Part shown: positions 11,298 to 22,147 of the stretch, piece by piece
Position numbering within the stretch: the stretch's first letter is position 1
How the letters are laid out: each line of letters begins with the position of its first letter
Assembly (NCBI RefSeq): GCF_932276165.1
Contig: NC_063986.1
Span: forward strand, 6,212,501 to 6,276,500
Direction: 5' to 3'
Length of the DNA stretch: 64,000 bases
DNA from: Plutella xylostella
Taxonomy: Eukaryota > Arthropoda > Insecta > Lepidoptera > Plutellidae
Notes under the pieces: model-generated
The model's database searches: none
What the model was told of the DNA's origin: nothing
The model's input: the letters and a program-made list of their open reading frames with translations, nothing else
Made by a program: the position numbers and the translations under genes

Positions 11298-11538
11298 AAA
11301 ACGGATATTTCCGGCTATTCGTTTTTGTTTCAATAAAATTATTTCTAGAAGCTAAATAATATTTTTATTCATGATAATAGTGTAAGGTACAGGTTAGTTA
11401 TTGCATAGTTTATTCAAACTAAACCTAACTCATTTATATTGCTCATTTGCATTTGCTTAATTACGTAATATGTATAATAATATTATGAACAAAAAATACT
11501 ATAAATTTCGTACTTCGAAATTCAGTAGCGGAGTCTAG

Positions 11539-11685
11539 CCCCCTTATTCATAGAAAAGTTACAATACGTTTTAACTAATAAACTGTTTTGTCCCTCTCTG
11601 TCAAAGAACAAATTGTTCTTTGTCGGAGAGGGACAAAACAGTTTATTAGTTAAAACGTTCTGTAACTTCTCTATGAATAAGGGGG
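11539..11685. mobile_element. Palindromic MITE copy 2
   Basis: Near-perfect hairpin of about 70-bp arms from CCCCCTTATTCATAGAAAAG to its complement, with the centre AAAGAACAAATTGTTCTTT. TA flanks on the right. It may form a strong RNA hairpin if transcribed with the intron. Confidence 0.85.
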
Positions 11686-11715
11686 TAGATATATAGCTAG
11701 TGCGAATAAACATAA

Positions 11716-11933
11716 CTAAGAATCAAAATTAATCGGAGGCGGTGGATGAGAGTGATTATTATTGCACTTTACCATTTGGCTATTTATAGTATAAATGTAA
11801 GCTTTACATCCGTATTTCTGGTGCGTGCCGCATTGCCATCTTTCTTTATTGGGGGACTTGCGTTGAATCAAGAATCTGTAGTTGTTCAGCAGTAGTACGC
11901 GAGCTCCACGTTTAGACGTCATTATAATTGGAC
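11716..11933 (-). CDS. mod(mdg4): FLYWCH terminal exon B1
   Basis: The acceptor TTATTTTAG is followed by GT CCA ATT. It reads PIIMTSKRGARVLLLNNYRF, LIQRKS, then RWQCGTHQKYGC (C-x7-C), NNNHSHPPPP and stop. First member of class B. It keeps TSKRG from class A but ends in the HxHPPP tail that recurs in classes B and D. Confidence 0.87.
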
Positions 11934-12150
11934 CTAAAATAATAAATATAAATGATTAGTGCACATCACAGCTAGCCGATCTCAATCACGCGCCTTATCT
12001 TTCGCCGTAACTTCAATTGCAAACTATTTTATTGAAGTGTGTACGTTTAAATAATAAAAAAAAAGATTTGCTAAAATGCTAGAGAATGGAGTGGTCTAGC
12101 TTCCCAGATAATAAGCTCATAGAAAGATAAAAAACGGTGGATTTCAAGAA

Positions 12151-12371
12151 TTATAGGTTGTTTATGATTTCTGGCGGATGATTATGATCATCTATAATCT
12201 TGACAATGTGGTCGTCGACAGTGTAGAGGACGGCCCTGCACTTGTGCCAGCGCTGGCGGCGGCACAACCACCTACACTTGTTCATGCCGGAGGTTCTGTT
12301 GAACTGGTACACGTGGCCGGAGAGATATATGGCACGACCGCCAAACTTTCTCTTTTCAATAAATACAGCTC
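12151..12371 (-). CDS. mod(mdg4): FLYWCH terminal exon B2
   Basis: The acceptor CCTTTCAG is followed by GA GCT GTA. It reads AVFIEKRKFGGRAIYLSGHV, YQFNRTSGMNK, RWLCRRQRWHKC (C-x7-C), YTVDDHIVKI, DDHNHPPEIINNL and TAA. GC-rich compared with its flanks. The plus frame over the same bases is a shadow. Confidence 0.85.
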
Positions 12372-12745
12372 CTGAAAGGAAAATAATTGTTTCTGTTTAG
12401 AGTGTCGGTGACAAATACTAGAACTAGAGAACATTTTATCACTGTTTCTACTAACTGTAGAAATCACAGTTGTGTCCTGCACCGTGGTTTTCATTTTCCC
12501 CTTTGAGGACGGATCCATTAAAAATACTGTAATACTACATTTTTTTTTCATTTTTTTTATTTATCATAATAAATCTTAGTTTACTACATTTTACTAGCAT
12601 ATTTTAACCACTAAGGTTAGAATGAATGAAAAACAGTGAAATCTTCGTGCAATTTTCTATTTCATCGAGTTCGACAGGATAAGGACGTTGGAGGATGTAA
12701 CATGGCGTAGAAGAAGAAAGAGTATTACAATATACGCATTTTCAT

Positions 12746-12936
12746 TTATTCATGATTGTGATTATCACAAGTTTTAATCACTTCATCTTCCACAGTGTAT
12801 ACGTATGCCCGGCAGCCGCGACTCTGCTTCAAACACAGCCATCGCGACTTGACCCCGACTGTCCTGTTGTATAGAAACTTGTAACCATTTCGGTAGACGA
12901 AGCGAGTACCCCGTTCATTCGTGGACATGTATGTGC
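12746..12936 (-). CDS. mod(mdg4): FLYWCH terminal exon B3
   Basis: The acceptor CATTTCAG is followed by GC ACA TAC. It reads TYMSTNERGTRFVYRNGYKF, LYNRTVG, RWLCLKQSRGC (C-x6-C), TCDNHNHE and TAA. The stop lies inside the sequence GAATAAATG, so the poly(A) signal AATAAA overlaps the stop codon and the 3' UTR could be very short. Confidence 0.87.
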
Positions 12937-13814
12937 CTGAAATGAGATATCATACATTATCATAGTGTAACGATACGTTTACGAGTACTCGAGTGGAGGC
13001 CACGGACAGGCAAGCGTAGCGTAGGACGCTCTCCAGCCCGCTGGAAAAACTACTTTAGCTGGTACGTGGTTGGATGGATGAAAAATTTTGGCATTCTTTG
13101 AAGATGCTTTTCTTAAAGAACCACCTAAAGAATACGTAAAGGGGTCGATTGGATATAAATAATTTATTTTCATATTTATAGATATTATTTATATAATATA
13201 TACAAATTCTCTAAATCAACATAATTGAGAATCTTAAAGAGTATGTTTGTGGAAGAGTTGGGTTTTTGTTAGTTATATCAATAGGTACTACTGCAAGTTT
13301 CAGTAATTTTGCTTATGTACCGATGTGGATAAGACACTTTTTTTTTAAGTGAAAGTTAAAATGGTTAGAAAGAAACTACGATTCATCGATAGCACAGTAT
13401 TGAAAATGACACTCGAATGACGTTTAAATTATGTTCATTTGTCTTTTTACTTTGTAGGTACATGTCTGCTTTTCTCTTATGTCTTGATAACTTATGTTAA
13501 GGATTTCCCCAAATTGTTAATTATGGCGCACATTTCAATTAAAACATAATAATAAGTCTAGTTTATATTCGTTTTTAATATCATCGTTTAAAATTTAAGC
13601 AGTTTGAAACATTATAATATTTTAACCTTAACTGTAACGAGTAAAATCTTAAAGCTAGAGCCAGAATATATTTAATACTTGATACTGGCAGTGTCAACCT
13701 ATTTCCACCAACCAATATTATATATCTATTGGAAACTGCATTAAAAATAGAAGATAAAAATACTTCTTTTCACGAATACACTAACACAAATTTTCAGAAA
13801 GTCTCTGATTAGAT
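12937..13814. other. Non-coding spacer
   Basis: Positions 12990-13060 (GGAGGCCACGGACAGGCAAG) look like the tail of a dispersed LINE-derived repeat. The remainder is AT-rich and I find no finger signature. Confidence 0.4.
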
Positions 13815-14008
13815 TTAATCATGCGTATGGTCATCGGACATTTTGACGATGACATTGTCGACCGTGCAGAGGAAAGCCTTGCACTTCAGCCACTTCTGTT
13901 TGACGCAGAGCCACCGCCACTTCTTCCCGGCCAGCTTCTGTCGAATGAACCTGTGCCCCGTGGACAGCTCGATCGCTAGCCCGCCGCGCCGAGTCGTCGT
14001 CATTATAG
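13815..14008 (-). CDS. mod(mdg4): FLYWCH terminal exon B4
   Basis: The acceptor ATGTTTCAG is followed by CT ATA ATG. It reads IMTTTRRGGLAIELSTGHRF, IRQKLAG, KWRWLCVKQKWLKC (C-x7-C), DDHTHD and stop. It lacks the PP tail. The frame happens to stay open 67 bases into the intron. Confidence 0.86.
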
Positions 14009-14054
14009 CTGAAACATTAACTTTTGTAGACACAGTCCCCCTTATTATAAAAAG

Positions 14055-14212
14055 TAGTCTTAGCCCAAGTTTCATAATACTCTGTTAGACAATAACAAGG
14101 CATTAGTTGTTGACTTCTGACACATCTGTCAAGAATTTAATATGGAGATGACGTATAATTGATGATGTTACAATGAAAACGAGGTGTTATAAAACTAGGC
14201 ATAAAGATAGCC
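14055..14212. mobile_element. MITE related to 4453-4617
   Basis: Arms CTTAGCCCAAGTTTCATAAT and the complement of ATAAAACTAGGCATAAAG. The core AAGAATTTAATATGGAGATG is shared with 57690-57715. Confidence 0.6.
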
Positions 14213-14715
14213 AGCAAGATCTGTTTTAAGCCGGCTAAGAGCATAAAATGTTACAGGCTCTAAAGGGGAAACTACAAACTACAAATCTTCAAGTTGAAAG
14301 TTTACTCATATTTTATTTATTTATTTAAGGCACAAAACAGATCACAATCATTAGACTTAAAAGTATTAAATATAAGAAACATTCTTTTATTTTTTAAGTC
14401 TTCGCTAGTTTTGAAATTAACAATTGTAATCTAGACATTTAACATCGCTTTATAATATTAAAAAACAAATTCAAAGCCAAAAAATAATTTAAAATATTCA
14501 AAAAAACGTTAAAAATAGACAACCGACACGCCCACTTTAACTTATGTAATCATTGTGATATAAAAGGTGTTACAGGCTCTGGAGGGAAATTAAAACTACA
14601 AACTAAAAATCTTCAAGTTGAAACAAATTTTACTCATAGGAAACCGTCCTTTATTTTTAGCGTTTTTTTCTTTCGTTTTAACATTAACAACCGTAAGCTA
14701 AACATTTTAAATTTA

Positions 14716-14939
14716 TTAATCTACTAGCACGACAGGCGGCTTGTGATTGTGGATGCATCTGTAGCTCAGCAAGCGATCGTCGATGGTTATGATGCTGGCC
14801 TTACACTTGTGTGCGTGGCGGCCGGTGCAGAACCATCGTACGCGGCCGCCCGCGCGGCTGTGCACCAGGAAGCGGTGGCCATCTTCCAAAATGATATTGC
14901 GGACGCCACGCTCGGTCGTCTGTATCTTTACTTTATGAA
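14716..14939 (-). CDS. mod(mdg4): FLYWCH terminal exon B5
   Basis: The acceptor AATATTGCAG is followed by TT CAT AAA. It reads HKVKIQTTERGVRNIILEDG, HRFLVHSRAGG, RWFCTGRHAHKC (C-x7-C), CIHNHKPPVVLVD and TAA. An alternative acceptor seven bases further in (CATAAAG) would leave a different phase match, so the upstream AG is preferred. Very GC-rich. The 88-codon plus frame on the other strand is a shadow. Confidence 0.83.
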
Positions 14940-15401
14940 CTGCAATATTGTTAGTAGGTTATTATGTTTAGCTTTTATACCTTTACGTAAAGATAATTTG
15001 AATGTTTGAAACATAGTGGTTTGCAAAAGTTGGTATGCACTTTGAATTTTTTTATTTACTTATTTACAATCTAACTTTTAAAGTCATGTGATGAAATCGC
15101 ACTCTTTATTGAGATCTCACTCTTATCGCATGACTTAAAAGATAGATTGTAACTTAAATATATGATATATTTTAGGTGTCTCGTTAGTCAACAGTAAAAA
15201 TATTTTATTGGTGGTAAATATTTTAAATGGTTTTGGTTGAGTAACATTTTAGCATGAGCGGTTTTAATATTTTTTTCGCAAATAAAAAAATAACAACAAT
15301 AAAAGTTATTAGAGGGGAGGGCTTCGTTTTATTTAAAAAACACAAAATATCTACGTATTAGATAAACTCAGTATTTTAAAGAAAACTTATACGTATACAT
15401 T

Positions 15402-15607
15402 TTATATAATTGATGCAGCATGGTTATGCTTATCGTTGTAACTGATTATGTTGTCCCCAATGGTAAAAACGCAGGCTTTGCAGGACATCTTGTCTCTGCC
15501 TTCGCAGTGCCATCTAGTTTTTTTGCTGAATATTCTGTGTACAAAGAATACGTGCCCATCGTTCATGCGTATCGACATCTGACCACTGCGCGTCTTTACC
15601 ATACACC
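15402..15607 (-). CDS. mod(mdg4): FLYWCH terminal exon B6
   Basis: The acceptor AATTCTACAG is followed by GG TGT ATG. It reads CMVKTRSGQMSIRMNDGHVF, FVHRIFSK, RWHCEGRDKMSC (C-x7-C), YNDKHNHAASII and stop. The frame continues upstream to 15746 with a membrane-like LTFVINVYLF stretch, but that part lies in the intron by splice logic. Confidence 0.84.
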
Positions 15608-17095
15608 CTGTAGAATTAAAATCGGTTAATGATGATACATTATTACCTATAAGAACTTCAAATAAATAAACATTAATAACGAAAGTCAATATCGTAACTG
15701 TAGCAAATTTCATTTTACAAATACGACCACTCTTTAATGCACTCAAAAATACGAATAAAGATGGAAAACAGGAAAATACTCAACTCCTTATATGTATTTT
15801 TCAGACATTTTTTTTAGATGAAGCCAAAATTACTTACAAAATCTGGAATGACTAAGACCAAAGTAACCCGACATTCTCTCAGCGAGTGTGAGTTACTCCT
15901 GCACCTGACACTAAACTTATCAGTAGAGTATAACTTGTTTGTGCCCGTTGAAACTGCAGCTACATGAATATTATTAGGAGTTAGGAGGTTAAGCAGGTAC
16001 ATAAAGCAAATAAGAAGATATTTACAAGTAGGAAGGTGGCGTGGTTTCGTAATTTAAATTTAAATGTCAACTGTTGGTTGTTTAGACATAAATAATTATA
16101 AAAAACATCTCGTCCTTCGGAAGTCGGGTAAAAAGTAGTACTGACAAGAGTTTTGCATCGCGCTCACTCACATCGCGTAGCCTCAAGAGCGAGCGCGACG
16201 GAGAACTCTTGTCACGTCTTAACCGCGCCCTGTGCTACACGGCCTGATTGGGTAAGGTCTCGCGTAAATAGGATTGAGGCGTGCTTAAATAGCTTTCAGG
16301 AGTCTTCAATGTAGCAGGGAAGTAGTCTGACAGTAGGGCGGAAGCTTGGATGGTAGAATGAAAGGATGGGCTCTGGAAAGGACATAACAGTCGTTAATGT
16401 CGGTCTGATTAATATTGTCTATACCCTCAAGCTCTCAGGGCAGTGCTGGTGAAAATATTCATCACTCACATTATCTTACGGATAGGAGGGTAGATAGGTA
16501 AAAACATTATACAATAAGAGGTTAGAGGTAATACGTAGGTAAACCCTTAGTAAGTACAAATATTATTATGTGGAACACTTACCCTAAATCAGGCCAAAAC
16601 TATGAATAATTACATTTTAAATGTACCTACATGCGACATTGCAGTATACAGTATTTGCAATGTCGAAGTAGGTAATTAAAAGAAAAACAAAAGAAGGAGC
16701 AATTTGTTTTATTTCGAATTCGATCCGACCATAGAGGTCGGACGGACGGAAAAGGAGGTTGCAGGAAGTAGGTTGAAGATATATTGGGTAAAATACTCAG
16801 AATAATAAATACTATGAAGAGAATAAAATACATTTTAATTTCAATGATTAATTAAGTAAATATGAAATACACATACCTACATGTTGTTACATTATTATTA
16901 TAATGACATGGTCAGTTTAAGTTATAAACTGAATACTTACATTATTACAAGACTAGATTATTATAACATGAATGTGTTAATATTGAAGTTATTTTCTTTA
17001 CGAACGTAGTCATAGAAGAGCCTAACTACTTATCACGCTTCGTAAATAACTATGCCATTTTTGGTGAGTACTTGTCGGAATACTAATATTCGTCA
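15608..17095. other. Long non-coding spacer with repeats
   Basis: The only recognisable item is a repeat at 16140-16260 that matches 1000-1065 (CATCGCGCTCACTCACATCG). Two minus frames, 15814-16002 and 16627-16833, have no domain and biased composition; I do not call them genes. Confidence 0.4.
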
Positions 17096-17322
17096 TTAAT
17101 TTGGTGCACAATGCGTATGGATATCATTACGCTTTACTATTCCGGCGTTGCCATCGTCAAAGCCAAAGGTAGTGAAGGACGCTTTGCAGAAATGGCTGTT
17201 GTAACACGCGCAGCGCCATCTAGTGCGGGGGCCGTTGCGACGGTGCACTACGAACCTGTGGCCGCGATTGTCTATTATCGTTCGCGCCCCTCGATTCGAT
17301 ATGTACATTCGCACGCCTCTAC
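17096..17322 (-). CDS. mod(mdg4): FLYWCH terminal exon B7
   Basis: The acceptor TTCTCATAG is followed by GT AGA GGC. It reads RGVRMYISNRGARTIIDNRG, HRFVVHRRNG, RWRCACYNSHFC (C-x7-C), FGFDDGNAGIVKR, DIHTHCAPN and stop. The loop between the second Cys and the HxH has four to five extra residues (FDDGN) compared with its neighbours. Confidence 0.86.
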
Positions 17323-17489
17323 CTATGAGAAATAAGATAGTTTAATATTGCTAGTGAAAATGGTCTTGTAGTATAGCGTAGTGCAGAAGGGGGTGGCTGA
17401 TACTTTAAGTCTTTAAATAATGATAAAATATTGTGATAATCTAGGGTCTTTACATAACACTCATACTTACGTAAAATGCTGAACTGCCT

Positions 17490-17872
17490 CTGTGGTCTAG
17501 TGGTAGAAGCTTCGCTTCATGACCCAGAGGTCCCGGGTTCGATTCCCGGGTGGGATCATCAATTTGTGTTTCTAAATTGTGGTTCTAAGTTTGGTTAGGA
17601 CACAGAAGGCTGATCACCTGATGTCCGAAACAGTGAAACGATCCATGCTGTCGGATGGGCATGTAAAGCAGTCGGTCCTGCGCCTAGCTCTCTCCAGTCG
17701 TGTCGGTCAATCCGTCCCATTGGGTTATGAGAGTGATGGAACAGAGAGTGCTCCTGTGTACTGCGCACACACTTGGGCACTATAATCTACTCCTGCGTAG
17801 ATGGCTGATCTCAAATGAGATTGGCCGCCGTGGTCGAAATTCGGCTAGGAGGACATTATTATTATTACTTAC
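17490..17872 (+). mobile_element. tRNA-derived SINE with (ATT)n tail
   Basis: Head GGTCTAGTGGTAGAAGC (A-box-like) and GGTTCGATTCC (B box), unrelated body, then ATTATTATTATT. Likely transcribed by RNA polymerase III when active. The acceptor stem does not pair, so it is not a working tRNA gene. Confidence 0.8.
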
Positions 17873-17923
17873 GTAAAATATTTAATCAGTAAAGTCAATT
17901 TCCGACATCAAATTATAATATCA

Positions 17924-18138
17924 CTAATAAAGCGACCCCGGGGGCGGGTGGTTGTGACCCGCTTTGTATGAAACTACTTGGTCCTCGATGCTGAACAGGC
18001 AGGCCTTGCACTTGGATAAATTTCTTCCGACGCAGTACCACCTGGTCTTGATTCCGTTGACGCTATGCACCCTGAATCTGTACCCATCCTCGGTAACCAC
18101 AGTCCGTGCGCCCAGACTCGTTACCCCGAATTTGTGCC
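17924..18138 (-). CDS. mod(mdg4): FLYWCH terminal exon B8
   Basis: The acceptor TATTTATAG is followed by GG CAC AAA. It reads HKFGVTSLGARTVVTEDGYR, FRVHSVNG, RWYCVGRNLSKC (C-x7-C), YKAGHNHPPPGSLY and stop. The PPP tail resembles B1 and class D. Confidence 0.87.
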
Positions 18139-18410
18139 CTATAAATATATTCAAATTATTTTCATGAACAATGACAATAGGTCGAGATTATGTACATCTA
18201 GGTACCTTAATATATTTTTTATGTTGTAACAAATTGATAATTTTCTTAATACTTATGTAAATACACAGCAAGAAACAAGTTATATTTCTGAAATCATATA
18301 ATTATCTTGACTACATTGTTACGTAGTGTAAATATTTTACAATTTGTGTAAATATTGAAGTTTAAATCATGAAAAAGCTTAGAGGATAACAAAAACATCT
18401 TATGAATAGT

Positions 18411-18646
18411 TTACTGTCTAGAAATATGTTTTTTTCCCAGGCCGTCGTCTGGAGGATCGTGATTGTGGATTTTCTTGTAGCGGACAATTTGGTCTTCGAA
18501 CGTGAACACACACGCCCTGCAGGCAAACTTGTCCACGTCGGCGCAGCGCCATCTTGTTTTTCTTCCACACTGCATGTGTTTTCTGAATCTGTAGCCATCG
18601 TTTAGCACTAAATAACGTGTTTTAGCCTTGGTCACTACCTTGAATT
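18411..18646 (-). CDS. mod(mdg4): FLYWCH terminal exon B9
   Basis: The acceptor ATTTTTCAG is followed by AA TTC AAG. It reads FKVVTKAKTRYLVLNDGYRF, RKHMQCG, RWRCADVDKFAC (C-x7-C), KIHNHDPPDDGLGKKHISRQ and stop. Close sister of B10 (RWRC..VDK.AC, HNHDPP), from which it is separated by about 0.6 kb. Its C-terminal tail is basic and longer. Confidence 0.87.
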
Positions 18647-19132
18647 CTGAAAAATATAGAGGTTTTTATGTTTATTTTTTTTCCGAAAGTAAAATAACTC
18701 ATTATACCATAGTTTTTTTTTAAAATTTCATAATTTGTACTCTTGTCTTTTGGAAAAAAAAATGTTTTAATTTGCATCTTGCACAAATTAAGTAAAAGTA
18801 AAAAAACTTCAAATTAACATTTTGTAAATATTTTATTGTATGTAGGCCCACTGATGGACACTGACCGCATTTGACGTCCTCAACAGTTTCAGAAAAAATT
18901 CACAACGTCAAATGCAGTCCCCGCTCTTTTTCTAATTATTTCAACATCGGTCAATGCAGTCCTGTTTTACCTAGAGTTTGTATGAAGACCATCTTGTTGT
19001 GCTTTATTTCGCAGGATTTCAAAGTTATATGTGCACCCAGAGTACCTTTTTATTCACACAGCAATAAGTTTTCATACAAAAAAAGTGTGCTCACACACAC
19101 TCACTTTTTTTTTCATTTTTTCATTTTCATAT

Positions 19133-19212
19133 ATACAGGGTGTTGCAAAAAGGGTACACTAAGCCGGAAGGCTTTCAGGTTAGCATACCCCTTTTGCAAC
19201 AAACTGTATTTA
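19133..19212. mobile_element. Short MITE with ACAGGGTGTTGCAAAA end
   Basis: Runs from TACAGGGTGTTGCAAAAAGG to CCTTTTGCAACAAACTGTAT, inverted ends around a body of about 40 bases. Confidence 0.65.
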
Positions 19213-19254
19213 TAAGTATAAGGTGAATCACCACAAGGCGAAGGCAGGATTACT

Positions 19255-19481
19255 TTATCTACAGTAATACATGTTAACATACGGAGGATCATGATTGTGG
19301 TTGTTGTTGTAGCTGATAATTTCATCCTCGATGGTGAACACGGAGGCTTTGCAAGCCCACTTGTCGACGCCCACGCAGCGCCATCTAGACTTCATCGCGC
19401 TGCGTCTGTGATGTATGAATCTGTAGCCGTCCTTAAAAACTAAAGTACGTGCGCCGCGATTCGTAACCAATATTTTAACTT
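19255..19481 (-). CDS. mod(mdg4): FLYWCH terminal exon B10
   Basis: The acceptor CTTTTTCAG is followed by AA GTT AAA. It reads VKILVTNRGARTLVFKDGYR, FIHHRRSAMK, RWRCVGVDKWAC (C-x7-C), NNNHNHDPPYVNMYYCR and stop. NRGART is shared with B7, and the core with B9. Confidence 0.87.
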
Positions 19482-19716
19482 CTGAAAAAGAAAAAAGTTT
19501 AAAACTGACTGACTGTTTTCATAAATAAATATATCGATCACATAAGATGTTGCAAAAGTGATATTGCAAATTCAAATTGCTTGACTCAGCTCGTTAGTGT
19601 GAACCACGATTTCACGACCTTCGCCAACCCTGGCTAAAAAAGTGCCAATAATTGACATAAAAACGATTTATATTAAACTTTATTTAAGAAAGAAAGATTA
19701 TTATTATTGCATTTAA

Positions 19717-19860
19717 CTATTGTTAATGGTCGTGAGGTTCCCGAGTGTGTAAATGATTGCTCTACAGTTTCTCCGTCGATGAGCGGCGCAGTACCAGCGG
19801 ATCTTACCACCACAAGAATTGAGATGAAAGGAAGGTGAAGTTACATAATATCAATTGTTA
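19717..19860 (-). pseudogene. Degenerate FLYWCH exon B11
   Basis: Reads VTSPSFHLNSCGGKIRWYCA, then HRRRNCRAIIYTLG and an early TAG after NLTTINNS. The HxH pair is absent and the segment between VTS and the tryptophan is shortened, so the zinc site cannot form. A usable acceptor could not be placed. Confidence 0.6.
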
Positions 19861-20288
19861 GAGAATGGCAACTAGGTAGATGTAAATAAAACACCCGATA
19901 CACTTAACCCGATTTATCTCGAAATAAAACAACCGATACAAATCTGGTTTGAAAATTTACAGTTGGGCACAACGTAAAACTGAGTTACAAAAGTTTATTA
20001 TGTTTTTTAATTATCACTAAAAAAATCAACATTTTATTTTATCGTAGTGACCAAAAAAAATTATACATCTATTCTAGTCTCTGCATGGCCCTTTAAGGTC
20101 TGAACTACCTTCCTAAGTTTGATGTTCCCACCACTCAGTTCCGCAGATGTGCTGAACATAATGTGGCATAATTGTACGAAAAATTTTAATTTAAAAATAG
20201 TCCATTTGTATATTATGTCAGGTTTTGATTTAACCCCACGGCCTGACAAATGCCACGAAAAGATCTCATCCTCAACCGCTCATCCATC

Positions 20289-20494
20289 TCACACTATAAG
20301 TCTATTTGATGGTGGATGGGTATGGAAATTTTTCATTTCTACAACTTCGGTACCTACTGTAGATATTAACACTTTACAGTTCCGGCTACTATGTTGACAA
20401 CAGCGCCAAACAATTCTTCCTCCGACTGTGCTTCTTTGTTTCGAGTATTTGTAACCTGAAAGCCACATCGTAGGGTAGCCTCGTTGAAATACAA
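20289..20494 (-). CDS. mod(mdg4): FLYWCH terminal exon B12
   Basis: The acceptor GGATCTATAG is followed by TT GTA TTT. It reads VVFQRGYPTMWLSGYKYSKQ, RSTVGGR, IVWRCCQHSSRNC (C-x7-C), STVGTEVVEMKN, FHTHPPSNRLIV and TGA. The intact frame and full ligand set support function, although the front (QRGYPTMWLSG) is unusual. Confidence 0.82.
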
Positions 20495-21237
20495 CTATAG
20501 ATCCTAGAACAACAAGAAAAAGGCGAACTGAGGAGGTACTAGTTAGGTTTTGACAATATTGGCATGAATAAAGATAGACGTTTAAGAGACACCGTAAACA
20601 TTAGAAATTTTCTTATACACTTATTTAATATACTCTTATCAATATTTTTATAAAAACCTGAGCTATTTGTTTTTGTATGTCTTCTTTGAGTTAAATTTTC
20701 TATGTACATTATTAATTGTACTTCCTTTTCATATGGCATTACAAAATCCCACCTGTATATTAGGCAATAGGCTACACAATCTATACATGTATATGTATGT
20801 ATAAAAGTGAAAGACTGTATGTAATTGTTTCATTCAGATGTATATCTCTCATTCATATTTTCTAATAGGTAATAAAATACAATAACAATAACATGAATTT
20901 ATGATCAAGTATCATAAATAGTTACAAATTAAAATATACATCTCAAAATTATTTTGATGTAGGTATACATTCAAATAACAAAAACAATTTTATTTAACAT
21001 GAAACAAATCATATTAGGTATTATATATCTTTGTATTGATCATAAAAATAAACACTTTAAGCCTCCCACACATAAACAAAACAATTGGACGTCGCGTCGT
21101 GACCCTCTCTCGCTGACTACCATTGAACCACCTGGGAGTGGGAAGGAGACGTTTTTACGACGTGACTCGTTTAGACGTATCGTGTTATGTGTTTGATAAC
21201 CCACGAGAGGCACAAGACGTGTTTATGTGGCGGAGCC
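20495..21237. other. Non-coding spacer
   Basis: AT-rich, no exon signature. The 65-codon plus frame at 20999-21196 ends inside repeat-like sequence. Confidence 0.4.
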
Positions 21238-21441
21238 CTTAGGCCCGGGTCTCCTATTTACTCCGTAGGTCGCGTCAAGTGTCACCGCCGTAGGGCGCGT
21301 CACAATGCTCATTATGTCTACGCGCCAACGTCGGCGTGTGAGGGAGACCGCATCAGTACATTTCTATAGTGAGCATCGTGACGCGGCCTACGGCGTGACG
21401 CTAGACACGACCTACGGCGTAAATAGGAGACCAAGGCCTTA
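21238..21441. mobile_element. GC-rich MITE, copy 1 (GGTCTCCTATTT ends)
   Basis: Outer arms GGCCCGGGTCTCCTATTTAC and the complement of AAATAGGAGACCAAGGCC, flanked by TTA on the right and TA on the left. Its inner half matches copy 2 at 29551-29762 almost base for base. The three-base TWA flank is typical of PIF/Harbinger insertion. Confidence 0.75.
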
Positions 21442-21450
21442 GTTATCTAC

Positions 21451-21656
21451 TCATTTCTGCGTCACTGGCGGATGTGTATGCTCTGATCTTGTACTGACAA
21501 CTTCGTCCTCAATAGTGTACACGGCAGCATGACACTTCTTGCGATTATGTGAACAGCAGCGCCACCTTGTTTTCAATCCTACAACTGTTTGCCTAGAATA
21601 CCTGTAGCCCTCCATGTATAAAATTGGTTTGCCTCGACACGAGAGTGATATTACCA
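21451..21656 (-). CDS. mod(mdg4): FLYWCH terminal exon B13
   Basis: The acceptor TTTGTTTCAG is followed by TG GTA ATA. It reads VVISLSCRGKPILYMEGYRY, SRQTVVG, RWRCCSHNRKKC (C-x7-C), VYTIEDEVVSTRS, EHTHPPVTQK and stop. CSHNRKKC resembles class A. The frame runs open upstream of the acceptor to 21786. Confidence 0.86.
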
Positions 21657-21859
21657 CTGAAACAAACAAAATATAATAATATATTAGTAGTTTTATGTGG
21701 AAACAATAGGTATCTAAATTATCAGTGATTTTTTTAAATGTTATTTTAAGATGAAATTTAAGGAAAATCATCAATTGTTCAACCAATATTGTTTCTTATT
21801 TAATTTCTTAAAATAATAACAACCATCTGGCAGATAAAAACTTATAGGTATACTCCAGA

Positions 21860-22125
21860 CGACCGAATGGCGTAGTGGTTAGTGACCCTGACTACTGAGC
21901 CGACGCGATGGTCCCGGGTTCGATTCCTGGCTGGGGCAGATATTTGTTTAAACACAGATATTTGGTCTCGGGTCTTGGATGTGCCCGTAAAATGGCAATA
22001 GGCCCGCCCCCTATTACATTGGGACTAACATAACGCTCTGGCGAAAAGTGGGCGCAGAAATGCACCTCTGCCTACCCCGCAAGGGAGTACATTAGTACAA
22101 GGCGTGAGTGTGTGTGTGTTTTTTT
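21860..22125 (+). mobile_element. tRNA-derived SINE, family 2
   Basis: Begins CGACCGAATGGCGTAGTGGT (A box) with GGTTCGATTCC (B box). The body (CCCGTAAAATGGCAATAGGC, CTACCCCGCAAGGGAGTAC) matches the inverted copy at 44990-45253. Ends in a GT-rich, T-rich tail. Confidence 0.85.
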
Positions 22126-22147
22126 TTAGGTATACTCCAATTGGCGC

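Larger units (their letters stand above)
10695..11715. other. Repeat-filled spacer
   Basis: Contains a (CA)n tract at 10848-10864, a short element with ACAGGGTG ends at 11174-11297 and palindromic MITE copy 2. The three overlapping minus frames at 10653-11020 run through GC-rich repeat and the CA tract; I do not regard them as genes. Confidence 0.5.

Noticed and set aside
15608..15746. Membrane-like N-terminal extension of exon B6 (LTFVINVYLF)
   Set aside because: Lies upstream of a good TTCTACAG acceptor; an open intron by chance.
17490..17566. tRNA gene with good A and B boxes
   Set aside because: The acceptor stem does not pair and the sequence continues into a SINE body with (ATT)n tail. 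The same applies to 21860 and 45253.
18871..19215. 114-codon plus frame
   Set aside because: Spans AT-rich spacer and a MITE; low-complexity HFFFHFF-type translation.
21187..21369. Plus frame in GC-rich DNA at 21.2 kb
   Set aside because: Lies within a MITE also present at 29.6 kb.
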